Below, piece after piece: positions 42,573 through 55,197 of a stretch of 64,000 bases of DNA. The notes below the pieces were generated by a model. The model saw nothing but the letters and a program-made list of their open reading frames with translations, had not been told where the DNA came from and made no database searches. Both the position numbers and the translations under genes were made by a program. Source of the stretch: Gamarada debralockiae (taxonomy: Eukaryota > Ascomycota > Leotiomycetes > Helotiales > Hyphodiscaceae); assembly GCA_002803225.1 (NCBI GenBank), contig NXFV01001204.1, forward strand, positions 28,386 through 92,385, read 5' to 3'. Every line of letters starts with the position of its first letter. The stretch's first letter is position 1.

Positions 42573-44245
42573 ATGAGAGGCTTCAGCCTTGATATTTTGC
42601 TCCTGTTTACTGCAGTGACTTCGACTATAGCTACTGGTATTGTTTATATCACCGATCTCCCCTCTTATTCAGCCTTAGCTCCTTGCGCTGGTGATGCCGT
42701 GGGCAATGTCGTTGGTGCGCTGACTAACAATGATTGTCAACCGGAGGTCACGGCGCTCGAGTCCTGCGCCTGTACCAAAGATCAAAATTCCGCCGCTGTT
42801 TCATCAAGTATCTCGAGTCTCGTACTCGAATATTGTGCTACCACTGCAACAGACGATGTGAATAGTGCCTCAGTGGTGTTCAGCAATTACTGCAATCAGG
42901 GTGCAGCTGCCGTCACGCGGCCTGCCAATGCAAACACGGTCTCCCAATATATCACCGATCTGCCCGCATTCTCACTCCTTGGACCATGCGCCGGCGACGC
43001 GTTGGGAGATGTCGTTCAAGGTCTTACCAACCACGATTGTCCTTCCGGCCAAGCTGAACTCGAAAGTTGTGCATGCACAAAGAATCAGGAACTCTCTATC
43101 CGTCAGCGAAGGAATAAATAGCCTAGTCTTAGAGTATTGCGGCTCAACCCACTCAGAAGATCAGACCTCGGCCCAAGGCGTGTTCGCTGGATACTGCGGG
43201 CTTGGAAATGGAACGAGCTCCTTTCCTTCAACTTCTGCCCTCGCAGGGGATATCACATATTACATCACCGACTTGCCTGAATTCTCCGCCTTAGCCCCTT
43301 GCGCTGGAGACGCAGTCGGAAACGAAGTTCAAGCACAAACCAATCATGATTGCCCTGCTGCGCCAGCTGGGTTAGTTTCTTGTGCATGCGTGAAGGACCA
43401 GAATTCGATTGGACTGTCAAGCAGCATTGCAAGCTTAGTGAGCGAGTATTGCGGATCAACGGCAACCGATGATGTTAGTAGTGCATTGAGTGTCTTTGCC
43501 TATTACTGTAGTGCTGGACATGGACAGGTTACACCTCAAGGCGTAACAGCTTCGGGTACGTCCACCCCAACTCTCATTTTGACTCAAAACCTTCTACTAA
43601 CCATCTTCAGTGACAACAACAGCTCATGGAGGTGCTGGTGACGCTGCAAAAACAACCACGAGCAAAAACGCATTCCCAACACAAACGTCCAACTCCGGCG
43701 GTAGTGACAGTACAACAATTGGTCAAACTTCGGGAGGTCGTCATGTTCCAATTGGAGCCATAGCTGGAGGAGCGGCTGGAGCTGTTGTCCTCATAGTATT
43801 AATACTTTTTGTCGGCTGGCGCTACCGACGACATCGACCTCATCCTCCTCAAACACCCCCCTCCGCAACAGGCAACGACTTGTTCCCTCCTCCACGCGAT
43901 AATTACGACTATGGAAAGGCAGAGCTAGCATCCACGCCGATAAAGCCTGTCAGCAAGCCCATCTCCCACAAACCCACGCCAGTTGTCAAAGAGAAGGAGG
44001 AGTTAGTGTCGCCAATAGAGCATACGGGGTTGAACGAGCTCCAGAGCCCACCCACTCCAAACAGAGCGGAGGCACCGGGGTTCACAAATGCAGCCGAGAT
44101 GCAAGGAGCGCGAGATGCGGTTGAGATACAGAATGCTGAGCGACAGCAACGGAGTGAGATGGCGGACAGGAATTTGGATGCCGTGGAGATGTCTGCTACT
44201 TCCGGACCGTTTGAGTTGCATAGTCACCAGGAGTGGAGAGACTAG
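42573..44245 (+). CDS. Membrane protein with three cysteine-rich (CFEM-like) repeats; one-base frameshift
   Basis: The ATG at 42573 opens a signal peptide (MRGFSLDILLLFTAVTSTIA). Three extracellular repeats of about 90 residues follow, each starting YITDLPxxSxLxPCAGDA, with CAC after the second cysteine and two later cysteines (EYC, YYC or NYC), six per repeat. Within repeat 2, at about 43088, the frame shifts by one base (CAGGAAC where CAGAAC is expected); the next frame continues NSLSVSEGINSLVLEYCGS. A 55-bp intron (43556-43610, TACTAAC branch) precedes exon 2 with a Ser/Thr stretch, one membrane helix (AIAGGAAGAVVLIVLILFVG), then WRYRRHR and a ~150-residue cytoplasmic tail. The spacing recalls CFEM domains but lacks two cysteines. 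It could be a surface sensor or adhesin. The shift is either a real lesion or a base-call error. Confidence 0.75.
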
Positions 44246-44669
44246 AGCACGCACTAGTATATATGAAGTATTATTCATATTTCGCATATATGAGGCGTTT
44301 TTGTGTAAGTCCTTGAAATAGGCGTCACCATATATAAGGGACATGTTTTTTGGAAGAGCTCGTATGCCGTCCGGGAACTGCGACTGAGATGATTTGCGGG
44401 AATCCGGTTGCTATGCCGTTCCTCTTTGGCTTTATTATAGATGTTCGGTCACGATAATCGGACAAGATGGCTATGGAGGGTAGGCTGTGCAACTAATTTT
44501 AAATTCCATGCTTCTTGTCAGACTATTTACACACCTATGTGGCGGATGAGGGGGTCGGCATGGCCTAGTTCGCGCTGAGCCGGCACAAGTCTCCTTTTCT
44601 AGAAGTCACACATGCAGTACTTATGGCAACGAGCCCAAGTGGAAGAGTTACCATTGATTCAAAAACTCC
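44246..44669. other. Intergenic region
   Basis: No gene recognised between the 3' end of the cysteine-repeat gene and the HET relic. Confidence 0.4.
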
Positions 44670-45576
44670 TCAGATGATGCTGAACTCCTGGAATTCAGCT
44701 AATCCTGGGTACTTTCGCAGAGAAAATGGATTTCCATTCGCATCAATTGAAGCTGCATCGGGACTCGCCGAAATTCCCTTCAGCAGGGCAACCAATTCTC
44801 CATCCATGATGCCATGAAAATAGCAATCTCCTACCAGCTTCCAATTGTCACCTGATTTCCTGAGCACAAAGGGGGTTTTGAAGCCGTCCAGTATAACAAG
44901 ACATCGCCCCGCTCAGTGTCATAGGGTGTAGTGCACATGTACCCTTCTGCCGTTGCGCAGAACCTGCGCCCTTTATGCGCTTCTTGAAGTGCTACTTCAA
45001 ATGGCCATGACAGCATGCGAAGAGTGCTCTCTTCATAGCCAAAATCTCAAACCCAATCGAAAATCCCTGACTTATGAATTTGAGCAGTATTGGGTGTATT
45101 TTCTGAGAACTAGAGTAGCTCTGGTCACCATGCCGGATTCAACAAATTTCGCCGCAACGTTCCGATATAGTACTGCTACGGGTGTTTGTTTCCGAGTAAT
45201 CCGGAATTACGGAATCTGCAAGAGTATCTCCCTCAGCAAGGCCGAGAAGAGAGTAAACCTTATCTCTCGGATTAGAGGCGAGGTTTATACGTGAGACACT
45301 AAGTAGACTAAGGAGATCGGATTGAACTGTGGCTGATTTGTGAAATCTGGATCTTCTGGGTCTTTGCGATGCTTGAAGTCTCTGAGGGCCTTCATTGCGA
45401 TAACAGGACGAAGATGCAGGCCTCGAGCGCATATCAGTAAGGGGTCCGCGTTTCAGGAATTTGGGCGTGTCACGCTTCTTGGCCAAATTCCAGATATTCA
45501 TGACGAAATCGAGGCTGCACGCTGTATCGTCTACTAGTAGAACGACTTTCTTTCCAAGAATAGCTTCTTGCAGCAC
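44670..45576 (-). pseudogene. HET-domain gene relic (3' part)
   Basis: Minus-strand pieces in different frames read LQEAILGKKVVLLVDD, then INLASNPRDKVYSLLGLAEG with PDYSE, then KGRRFCATAEGYMCTTPYDT, and finally FVLRKSGDNWKLVGDCYFHG, IMDGELVAL. These are the middle and C-terminal blocks of HET proteins in the right order. The N-terminal HET motifs are missing on the 5' side and several stops and shifts separate the pieces. The lower identity to the other HET genes shows an independent lineage. Confidence 0.75.
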
Positions 45577-45653
45577 CCAGCTTACGTTAAAATCTCGGCC
45601 TCAGTATTGCCAATAAGATAGACTTTGGAGTTGTGGCAATGTCTCACGAGTCG

Positions 45654-45958
45654 TAATCCAGCTAACGCTTTACATCAGGCCTTGCCGGACGATACAACAT
45701 GCGAAGAGCCTATGCTAACTACATCTAGCTTCTAAACAAGGCAACGTGCAAGATCACCTATTATGTCAAAACTGCTGGCTCTCTTCGCGCGCTCTGACAA
45801 TCACCGCTTGCACAGTTGCCCAGAGATTTGTAAGACAACGAACCCGTGTCTTTCCACACAATTGAAGAGGCCATGAAATTAAGAATGTCAATGCCCGAGA
45901 TCACTCAGCGAGAAAAATGCCCCGCACTAAGACGCAGATGGACAATACAACCTACTTG
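45654..45958 (+). repeat. Dispersed repeat, copy B
   Basis: Same length and orientation as 17862-18166, differing mainly by transitions. The shared short frame continues here as MDNTTYLKKLVDISLMHHGR for about 50 more codons, so copy B keeps more of whatever gene or element this was. Confidence 0.8.
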
Positions 45959-48048
45959 AAGAAACTGGTGGATATCTCGTTGATGCACCATGGTAGGCTT
46001 CTTCAGCATGAAATTGCTCACATGATTACCAACAATCGCCCCGGTGGCCTCCGTGATCCGGACTTCGATCGCGAGGTCAAGATGGCTGTACAGGTGGCAG
46101 ACATCACGCAGACCTCCCAGACCTCCCAGACCTGCCCACAAAATTCACCCCTTGGACTCGAGTTAACGCCCACTCCTTGTAGTCTTCGAGATCACGCTTT
46201 GGGTTATTTTAGTCGGTCTGGTTAGTATAAGAGGAAACTCCTATTGACAACCTCTATAGAATTAAGTATCACATGGAAATCGAGCGTACATTTCTTCACT
46301 TTCAAGGGTATAGACACAGCAGGAGGGATAAGAGCAATGGGGTTAGGGCCGGCCAATCTTAGAGGAGCCGCAGGTGTAGGAGTACTCGCAAATTCGCTCC
46401 CTAGTTCAACACGAATCAGAGCCTTAAGAGCCCTAAGAAGTATTCGCAGACGATTGTCAAGCAAATTTGACTGTGATCCTAGGGTGCTTACTACAGGAAT
46501 GTCGGTGAGGCTTCTTCCAATTGGACCTCTTGGGAGCAGTGCTTTTGGCCAAATTTTTTTTAAAAATTTTTTTTGGCCTTTCTAGCAGCCATATTGACAA
46601 ATTAAAATAGCTTTTATTTAGCAAGTTCATATATAATAATATCACAGGTGCATTGTGCGATTTTCCTTAGGTTTCAAAAAGTTACACTTTTTTTGGTGGC
46701 GAGGAAAGACACTTATCTCGCATATCACTGTATCGCTTCCTTTTCCGAGCTTGGATCATATTCGCCGACCCGTGGCCCGCGTCCTTCCCATCGCTGGAAC
46801 CCTGCTAGAACCCCGCTAAGATAGAACGTCCTATTCCCGCTAACCATTGGCCTAAGCCAGCTCCTTTTAAAGCCACCAGAAGCTCGTTAGGCCTATGAAT
46901 TGAGGTGAGTGAAATTGACGGTCCCGAAGGGGATGTCTGAAACTCGAAAGAATATAAAGTGCACGTTCAGACTCAAGATAAGTACGATTTTATTATATTA
47001 ATTATGATAGCCACATCAGGCGAAGGAATAGTCTAGGAACTCTATTGTCATGATGCTGAGTAGGAGTGTCCCAGCCATTTGGCTTCGAATATGTATACAG
47101 TGTTTGAGATTGATGTGGAACCGTGATCGGCGGGTTCCTTGGCTGAAATCCTTGTCCCCAACCGCGTGCGCAACCCCGCACCGGCCAAATTAGGCCAGCA
47201 TGTGGCATCCTGGAGCCGAATATTGATATTCATAATACATGGATGCAGCCTCTGGAAGAACAACTCTTGGAGAAGATCTCCTGTTCTTTATTCTTGGCAA
47301 CTTCCGGGCCTCCAATTTGTTATTAGACGTTCAGGAATTCCCCCGGTGGAGTGGCTTTAATTTCCATGCTCTCGGACACTATTTGGGTTGTTGTAACTGG
47401 GCTCACGACATTGAGGCTTGGTATTTTATTTCGCAGACGGCAACGTTATTTGGAATGCGTCGATCTGTTTAGTACGCACAGATTGATAGGTCCCACCACA
47501 GGTTCTACGTGGAGACTGGCTTTGATTCCTCCTCCACTTACAATTGCCGGTTTGCCACATCTCCAATACCGAGCCTACTTTTCAGGAGGCTCCACGTTTT
47601 AGCCTTACCACGGGGAAAGTGATCCGCCGAGCAGGCCATGCGCCACATTTGGCACATCCCAATTTTCGAAATGGTCTGATCTCTCACCTTGCGGGACTTT
47701 CTACAAGAGCGCGTGTTTGATACATTATGTTCTACCATCGGAACGCCAAATTCTACGAATAATATCTTAGAATGGTTTCTCCTCTTAACGCCATGTCCTA
47801 TTCCTTTGATAAACAGAACTTATTTGCAAGCCATGCGCACAGACTGCTCCCCTTTAATGATATTTCTTTCCAGGAAAGCTGCTGGAATGTGGCTGGTCGT
47901 TTGAGAAGTTGCTAGAGCTAACTAAAATTCTCTAGACTTCATGGGTTTATAAGTATGACCGAGCATCTCGCAGATCTTACTTATTATCTCGATTCTCTAT
48001 TCTCTATTCTGCCTTCTTTCTCAGCACCAGCTTCTGATATTTATCAAA
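45959..48048. other. Gene-poor stretch
   Basis: A 9-bp tandem (CAGACCTCC, three units) lies at 46110-46136. A minus-strand frame 46464-46222 (RILLRALKALIRVELGSEF) looks like a fragment of a repeat-associated ORF. 46547-46578 is a 32-bp near palindrome. No gene is supported. Confidence 0.4.
46547..46578. repeat. Near-perfect AT-rich palindrome
   Basis: GGCCAAATTTTTTTTAAAAA joined to its approximate reverse complement ending TTTTTTTTGGCC; could form a cruciform or act as a terminator-like hairpin, but no gene is adjacent. Confidence 0.7.
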
Positions 48049-49342
48049 ATGGGTCTTTCAGATGAATCTGGATTGCTCGCTAGTGTGACTGTCTTTTTGC
48101 TCTGCCTATCAGTCATTGTCGTCTCACTACGATGCTGGGTTCGCATTTCAATTAAAGGCTTCGGATTAGATGACTGGTTGATGGCTATTGGGCTGGTAAG
48201 AGCTTCTGATATATTTCTAGGCGGTACTATAAGAGATATACTAATAAGTCACTTTCATGTCTCCAGATCTTCTATATTGGGACCTGTATTCCAATTATTA
48301 TCGGCTCTCACTACGGTCTTGGAACCCGCGATATACATCTAACGCCTGAAGAGATGGTGATTGGGCACAAGGTAATTAAGACCCATATTTCAATTTATCA
48401 AGCTTCCAAGTCTCTATTATGCTTCACTAACATATTAATATAGTCTTATTTTATATTCCAGATTTTCTACTGCCTTGACGCAATCTTTACAAAGAGCGGC
48501 ATTTGTGTCGCCCTAATCCGCCTTAGCGGCCCAAAACGCAACGTCTATTACCCTGCTATAGTCATTTTAATAATCAGTATTATTGCAGGAGCTATCACGC
48601 TTATTATTGTATTTTCTGTTTGCACGCCAATACAGACTCAGTGGAACCCTGCTGCTGGGAAATGTCTGTCGCCTTCAGTCATTATCGATATTAGTTACTT
48701 TATCTCTGCGGCTTCTATATTAACGGACTTCTCATGCGCTATCCTTCCTATTGTGCTTCTTTGGGATGTCCAATTGACCTGGAAAATCAAGGCTACAATT
48801 GCTTGTATCTTGGGTTTTGGATTCTTGTAAGTTAACTTAAATCCAAATTTCTCTAACAGCCTAGGCTAAACACAGTTGATTTGCTAGAGCAAGTTCTGCC
48901 ACTATTGTTCGCCTGAAATATTTTAGCCATTACACCTGGAAAAGTGACTACCTCTGTAAGTGTGCTCTATTCTCGAGTCTACAAAATCGCTAATATTAGT
49001 CCGGATGGTCTCGCTGATATCGCTGTGTGGTCTATCGTCGAATTAGGGTTAGGTCTTAGTGCTGGATCTGCTGCTGCGCTACGGCCCCTTCTCCGCTTGA
49101 TCTCGGGCGGGTCTTTAGTATCTTCTGACCAGACCAAGTACCCCAGAAATCAATTTAATACGATTGAGGATGCCGCAACAAACACGGGCCAGGATATATC
49201 ACTTCGAACTGTGGTGAAAGGCGGCAAGACACCGTCAGTGGCGGACGCAGACAGTCAAAATGCGATCTTGGATGAGGAAGCTATTTTTGTACGTTCAGAG
49301 GTCGATGTTGTGGAGGAATTCGGTCGTCGAGGTGCTATCTAG
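48049..49342 (+). CDS. Fungal rhodopsin-like seven-helix membrane protein (second copy)
   Basis: Exons 48049-48195, 48267-48371, 48462-48826 and 48888-about 48955 join in phase, followed by a last exon ending at 49342. The start reads MGLSDESGLLASVTVFLLCL with VVSLRCWVRISIKGFGLDDW, the family's GLDDW turn. Later blocks are FYIGTCIPIIIGSHYGLGTR, FTKSGICVALIRLSGPKRNV, FSVCTPIQTQWNPAAGKCLS and ADIAVWSIVELGLGLSAGSA. The acceptor of the last intron is unclear: in-phase options give an intron of only 22-36 bp. Compared with the 28.5-kb relative it belongs to a different subgroup (VWSIVE type). Function unknown; the family includes PTH11-like receptors. Confidence 0.82.
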
Positions 49343-50218
49343 TGTTCTGGAGGAAGTTTCTGGGATGAATCTAGCAGCTCGTGATGTGTATTGCGCTAAC
49401 TTCTGGTCTTCTTTTCTGACCCTTCATAGTCAAACTTAGTCTAGCACGGGCCCTTTTAATGCAAATGGCGATTTTAATAGCTGCTCTGCGTGCCGAGAGA
49501 GTGGCAATCCTCGTAGATCAAAAACCCAATAGAGCATTTTTGCTCCCTCTTCCCCATCCCAAAGACACTAAATCTTTGTTCCCCTTCAAGAGGCCTTGCT
49601 GCCGTTTGAGCCACCTCTGTGTACGTTTGAGGAGGTAGGGCGAAATTCAAAATCTTCCCGCCATTCAAAGAGATCAACTTAGTCCAGGATCCGATTGGTT
49701 TATGTCTCTGCCCTGGCCTCCCAACCGTAGGACTTCATGAAGTCTTCCTCTCTAGCTCCTTGGCCGCTGTTATTGATTGTGATTTCATAAGACCCACCCC
49801 TTTCGTCACTAGGTAGGGCTGCGCATCCTCAAGAAGAAAGATGGGCGGGAAATTCACAAATAGCTGTAGTACCCGGCAAGCTCTGCTCTCCCGCGCCGGC
49901 TACTACTTCTTCAAATTTAAGCGCTTCCCAGCCAAGGACTTTGGAATGGCTCAGTTCAAAGTTCGGTTCGAAACTCTCTATGGTATACTATACAATATGC
50001 CAAGTCTCACGGGCCTGCTATGCAACCTGCTCAAGGCCGGATCTAAAGTTTTCATAAGTCAGCACCGGGAAGCAATTCTTGAACATACCACCCTACTTCT
50101 CTGACAACTCGCTTGACCATATTCGTGGAATTTTCTACCTGCTCCTAAGTAAAGATGAAGAGGAGGAGAGGGCGAAAGATTGATTCCTTCTTACTACTCT
50201 CCACTGCTAGACGGACTA
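49343..50218. other. Intergenic, no supported gene
   Basis: An 87-codon plus-strand frame (49841-50104) with a basic aromatic stretch has no recognised family. Confidence 0.35.
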
Positions 50219-50353
50219 TGTCAGATGGCTCTAGTTGTTGCTATTGCAACGGTTGTTTATCATATGTCAGGTTCTGACAACCCTACAATTCCTCCCTCCT
50301 TGGAGATATCAATACATACATGATTTTACCATATAATATCATCTGATTCGACA
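50219..50353. mobile_element. Diverged copy of the 147-bp TG..CA element
   Basis: Begins TGTCAGATGGCTCTAGTTG and ends ATCTGATTCGACA; homologous throughout to 35790-35936 but shorter. No target duplication is visible here, consistent with greater age or a secondary change at one end. Confidence 0.7.
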
Positions 50354-50640
50354 TGTCTGGACGCGTTCTCGGCTCGACTGATCGTCAAGTTTGCGCCCTC
50401 CATCTTGTCCCTCTCCACTTCACTACCGATTCAAATGCTCACTGACTCGATTGCGATAGTAGGTTTAGTATTCACTAGCCCTACTAACAAAATAACTGAA
50501 GTACCTTTCTATCAATTTTGTATAGAGTCGCTATACTAATTAGATAGACGAGTACGAGCGCTGATTGCATGCGGACAGGGAGAAAATCCTTGAAAAGTCC
50601 ATGTCCGGAGCGGGCCTGTGAACCTCCAACCCTCAAGTCC

Positions 50641-51758
50641 TTAAGCAGGCACTTCCCACCTCCTCGCATCTCCCCACCTCTCAACCGTCAACCCGGCACT
50701 CCCCGGATTCTCCATCCCTGCCTCAAGCTGCCTCTCATAACTAACCCTTCTCAACCTCTCACTCTCAGCCGTTGTCAAATTCAAATACATCTCGACGCCC
50801 ACCGTATGCAGAAAAATCGCAATCCACGCCGCCATTCCAAAGCTCAGCTCCAGGCTAGCTTGAGTCTGCTCTCTGTTTGCAGTACCGAAAGTCGCTACAA
50901 CAACTGTATATCCCACAGTTTTCGTATTGGATTTTGAATGCATACACTGCGGATAGATAGTCTGGTTGTGGTTATTTCCTGGTGCGTTGCCTTGGATAAA
51001 AAAAATCTCATCGCAGCTCATCGGCACGTAGTACTTTCCCAAAGCAGTGGTTATTTGTGCGGAAATGACCATGATGATACGAGTAGTGATTATGACGCCA
51101 AGATAGAACATCGAGCGCAGCATCCACGCCCTATGTTGTTCGATTTGCAGATGCTTGATATTATAATAAGCCATCCCGATAGAGAGTGTGCTCACAATGA
51201 CTAGGAGACCCATCGCTGCTTGAGTAGGCAAAGTCTCACCGAAAGCCCGGCGGATGATGAGTAGTGCGCCGGTGTTGGAGATTAATACGAGGGTTATGAT
51301 GAGATAGCCGTTGATGCGATGGAGAAGAAGGAATTTATGGCGAATAAAGGGGACGAATTGCCACTGTCAAGAGTTACAATAAGGTACAGCATCAAGTGAT
51401 GAGGGAAAGTTAGTGAGAGGCGCACCACCATGAGCAGACCGGCGGGGATTATGCATCCAAGATGGATGGTAATACCAACTCGGCAAAGGCCTTGGCGGTA
51501 CCAGTACCATTCTCCCGGTGCTGCACCAGTTTTGAACGATGTTGATGCGTTGCCTCCGATGTTGAGATAGCTGATTCGGGCTAGAGAGAACCCAAGCATT
51601 GAACTTGCAAAAATGATGACTGGAAGTGTAAGGATATATTCTTCGGGAGATAAGGATTGAGATTATTACATACAGAGAGGAAAGTTGTAGCTTTTTTGGA
51701 AACCAAGTGCTTGGTATGACTTTTTCCACCATCCATTTTGAAGGGTTTTGAAGGCCAT
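50641..51758 (-). CDS. DUF2306 multi-pass membrane protein
   Basis: Exons 51758-51674, 51619-51426 and 51363-50641 join in phase to 333 residues; introns are 54 and 62 bp. The start MAFKTLQNGWWKKSYQALGF is followed by a helix, then ARISYLNIGGNASTSFKTGA and GEWYWYRQGLCRVGITIHLG. Exon 3 has FIRHKFLLLHRINGYLIITL, then IGMAYYNIKHLQIEQHRAWM and LRSMFYLGVIITTRIIMVIS, the signature blocks of DUF2306 with conserved His and Arg. About seven hydrophobic segments are visible. The family's function is unknown; related bacterial proteins are membrane proteins as well. The frame is intact. Confidence 0.9.
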
Positions 51759-52421
51759 GTTGAATTGAGAAAGCAAACAGAGTAGATTTTGAATTTATCA
51801 AAAGGTATTAAAGGAGCTTTAGAGAACGAACAAAATATGCTTCTTACGCAACAAGAATCAGAACCTTCTTATATTAATATCCAGAAATTATAACTTACTG
51901 TACGCGTCTTCAAATGGAGACTCTTCATTGTCTTCATTATCCATGCGCAGCCTCACTGTACGAGCCAAGTCATGCTCTCAACAGTTCTATCACCGTTGGC
52001 TTACAGACTCTGAATTCCTCGTGGCTGTTTCATATTCTGCTTTCGCCTGAAAATTATATCGGGGTAAATATTATGCCGATGAACATGTTAAGCTTATTTG
52101 TGCTTTTATTCCCATTGGCTTGTTCGTAAACGATCTGCAGCAAGCGGGCCTCTTGTGTAACCAGTACGTTACTTCTGGCCGTGCGTGGTACTGAAGGTCT
52201 GCGGCTGAGGCGTCGAACCATCCTTCTTCAAACATCAAAACTATTGCTCGCGTTTTCTTATCTCAAAAAACTTTATGAGAATTACGTCCTTATTCACAGA
52301 TTGATTAACTCTCCGCTTCTTATTCTTGCTCGTATATCAAGGTGGAAAAGTAATCTCCGCCATTTCATACCCGCGTGATTTGTGCATATCTGCAGGCTGC
52401 TAGAGACCCAGTTTCAGATAG
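51759..52421. promoter_or_regulatory. Divergent upstream region of DUF2306 and Zn2Cys6 genes
   Basis: About 660 bp between two genes pointing away from each other. Such a layout is common for a regulator and its target, but no binding site was read. Confidence 0.4.
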
Positions 52422-54126
52422 ATGGCTAAAACGAGTTCGAAAGATATTTCCAAGAGGACAAGAGCTTCAAAGCCCAAGGCCACAACTGGCTGCATTACCT
52501 GCAAGTAAGATTTGGAAAGATCCGCTGGCAATCTGCCACCTGCTGACTCAAAATTCATCTGCAGAGCAAGGCATGTGAAGTGTGACGAGAAGAAGCCTAA
52601 TTGCCACAGATGCCAAAGCACTGGAAGGAAATGTGATTGGAGATCACCCGCAAAAACATCCTCACTGCCGAATGTAGCAACCACATCATTGTCATTCGCA
52701 CTAAAACAAGTCCCCGGGAATTCGGAGGAACGCCGCTGCTTTCAGTTCTTCTATACTAGAACCGTTGTTCAACTATCTGGCTTGTTCGGGTCTATGTTTT
52801 GGAATCAACATGTGTTGCAGGCATGTATGACTGAGCCGACTATTTGGCATGCTACTGTGGCAGTGGCGTCTTTACATCAAGAGCTCGGTCCTGGAAACCC
52901 CCGAAATGGTGGAGAAGATATGGTCTTAAGTGACTTCACGCTCACACAATATGTTCGTGCCATGCAAAGTTTGAGGGGATCTCATCAAGAGCATGGCACC
53001 GCAGCTGGGAACGTTACACTAATGACCTGTGTGTTGTTCATATGCTTTGAAGTAAGTTGGGTCTTCACTGGCTTCTGGTGTACTGTGCTGATTCCTACAA
53101 CAGTCTCTCAGGGGGCATTATGCCACAGCCCTGGTCCATCTCGACTATGGTTTGCAATTGCTATCAGAAATGCAATCGAGCCAACAAGAAGAGTGTCCAC
53201 ATTCTCTTCCTCGAGGTAGATTCAGGTACTCCAAAACTGCATTTCTGCCAGTACAAAGTATAGCCCTCATCCTCACCCGTTTGGATACGCAAGCCACGCA
53301 ACTACTCTGCTACCGAAAGACATCCTTGAGTCCGAGTTTTAAAAACACAATCTTTGATACGCTACAAGAAATTCCAACAGTATTCACAAGTCTTGAAGAA
53401 GCAAGATGTGTATCAGATCAAGTCTGGAGTTTCTGCCTGTATACTCTGCAGGCACCACCCTGCCGAACATCTATTTGCTTCGGCGACGCTCGTGCCATGA
53501 AACTACAACTCTGCACCAACAAACTCCAGCAATGGTCCGCAGCATTCGAGCGTTTCGTGGAGCACTCGAGCAAAAGTCTAGATGCTATTGGAAGGCAAGT
53601 AGCGGACATTATGAGGATCTACTACATCGTCGGCGCACTTGGCTTGAGTCCAGACTACCATATGGACATGGACAACGAAGATACTTTGAGATATCATGAG
53701 AAAGAGTTCTCTGAGATTGTCTGTCTCGCCACGAGCATTATCGACTCGCCCGCGGATGAATCTCTAGCTGGGGACACGGTCCGGTTTACACTTGACACAT
53801 GCGTTCTTGGACCTCTGTACTTTGTGGCAACGAGATGTCGCCATAAGATATTGAGGCGGAAAGCGATTTCACTGCTGAGATTGTCGCGACGGATTGAGGG
53901 ATTGTGGGATTCTCATATGTTGGCGCATATTGCGGAAAAGGTTATGAGTATTGAGGAGGAGCAGGAGAATGGTGCTGTCTCTGCTTCGAGGCTGAGCGGT
54001 ATATCGGATGTTGCTATTAGGTTCGAGGATGATAGACGGAGAGCTTCGGTGAAGTATATTTTACAGGGCAGTGAGACTCTCTGGGACGAAGAAATCAAAG
54101 CTAGAGAGGACTTGGTTGTATGGTAA
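52422..54126 (+). CDS. Zn2Cys6 transcription factor with fungal-specific C-terminal domain; possible one-base shift
   Basis: Exon 1 (52422-52504) and exon 2 (52565-53051) join to give the binuclear zinc cluster with cysteines at about 24, 27, 34, 41, 44 and 51 (GCITCKARHVKCDEKKPNCH then RCQSTGRKCDW). The intron lies between the second and third cysteine, a usual place. The middle reads FQFFYTRTVVQLSGLFGS and FWNQHVLQACMTEPTIWHA. A 60-bp intron (53052-53111) follows, after which the expected frame (GHYATALVHLDYGLQLLSEM) starts one base later than the splice phase allows, next to a run of five G. From there the frame is open to 54126. Either one G is an error or a frameshift has disabled the gene. 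Target genes are unknown; the DUF2306 gene is the nearest candidate. Confidence 0.8.
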
Positions 54127-55197
54127 TTATAGGTCAAATACTTTCTATTATTCAAATTACCGCGAAAATTTGAACAGAAGATATAAGGTGAATGTCCCAG
54201 AACTTCGGACGCATCTATCAGCTTCTCTTGCTATTATACTAAGATACTTGGTATTGTAAGAGGGCTAGAGCTAACGAGCATCTATGCCGCTATAGGTTCT
54301 GTCGTTTCGACTGTGGTACTCGAGTATCTGGCGTGCTCCAATGTCCATCCGCATATTACCAAACCGGCCAAAGGGACTCGGGTTTTAGTAAACACAGAAT
54401 ATCAAGAATATTTTCAACAACTCCAGTACTATTCGAACAAGTTTCTAACTTTGGAAGCTAGCTGCTAGCAAAGGCATTATAAACGAGAAATCTCCCGGGT
54501 TGCCAACTGTCAGGAATTGCTTAGAAGAGGTCAACATACTTCCGTATAGAAAAATAATAAAATATATCTAGCAATTATTTCTTATAGTAGATTTCTTCTA
54601 TTATTATAAACCCTATTAACTCGGTATCAGGATTTATAATTGTTTCGATATAATAGAAGACATTGTACACTGATATTAGGTAATTCTTTCGGCTACCGTA
54701 GTATTATATACTTATTATTTAATGAATTATTAAATCAGCTAAACATTATTTTTAAACAGGTAATAGGAGTAATTATTCAAGGCAATAATTATAATAAATA
54801 CTTATCGGCTTAATTTTTAGAATTTTGAGAAGTAGTGTTGTCATATAAAATGTACTGAAAAATGGCCGGAGGAGGGGTCTGGCCGGAGGTGCGGTGAACC
54901 TATGTTTTGACGTGGTATAGGGACTGGGAGAGCCCCATCACTATCTTCATCTTTTATTATCATTCAATAACTCACTCATACAATCAATGAAGAAGTCCCA
55001 GTCCATCAAGCTCATCAATCTATCATCACTACTATGTGCTTTCACTATTGCCTTAACCACTCTGAACTTCTGACAACGCGCTGGTAGACGCGAACGCACG
55101 TGAGCTCGCAGCAAGCGGGGTAGCGAACGTGGGCTCTCCGGATTCGTCAAGGTACAACCATGGGAAATGAAAGGAATTCTCATTGTTCTCATGGAAT
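54127..55197. other. AT-rich intergenic region
   Basis: 54480-54850 is strongly AT-rich with many TATTAT/ATTATA strings and no ORF, as in RIP-mutated repeat DNA. No recognisable element remains. Confidence 0.5.
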
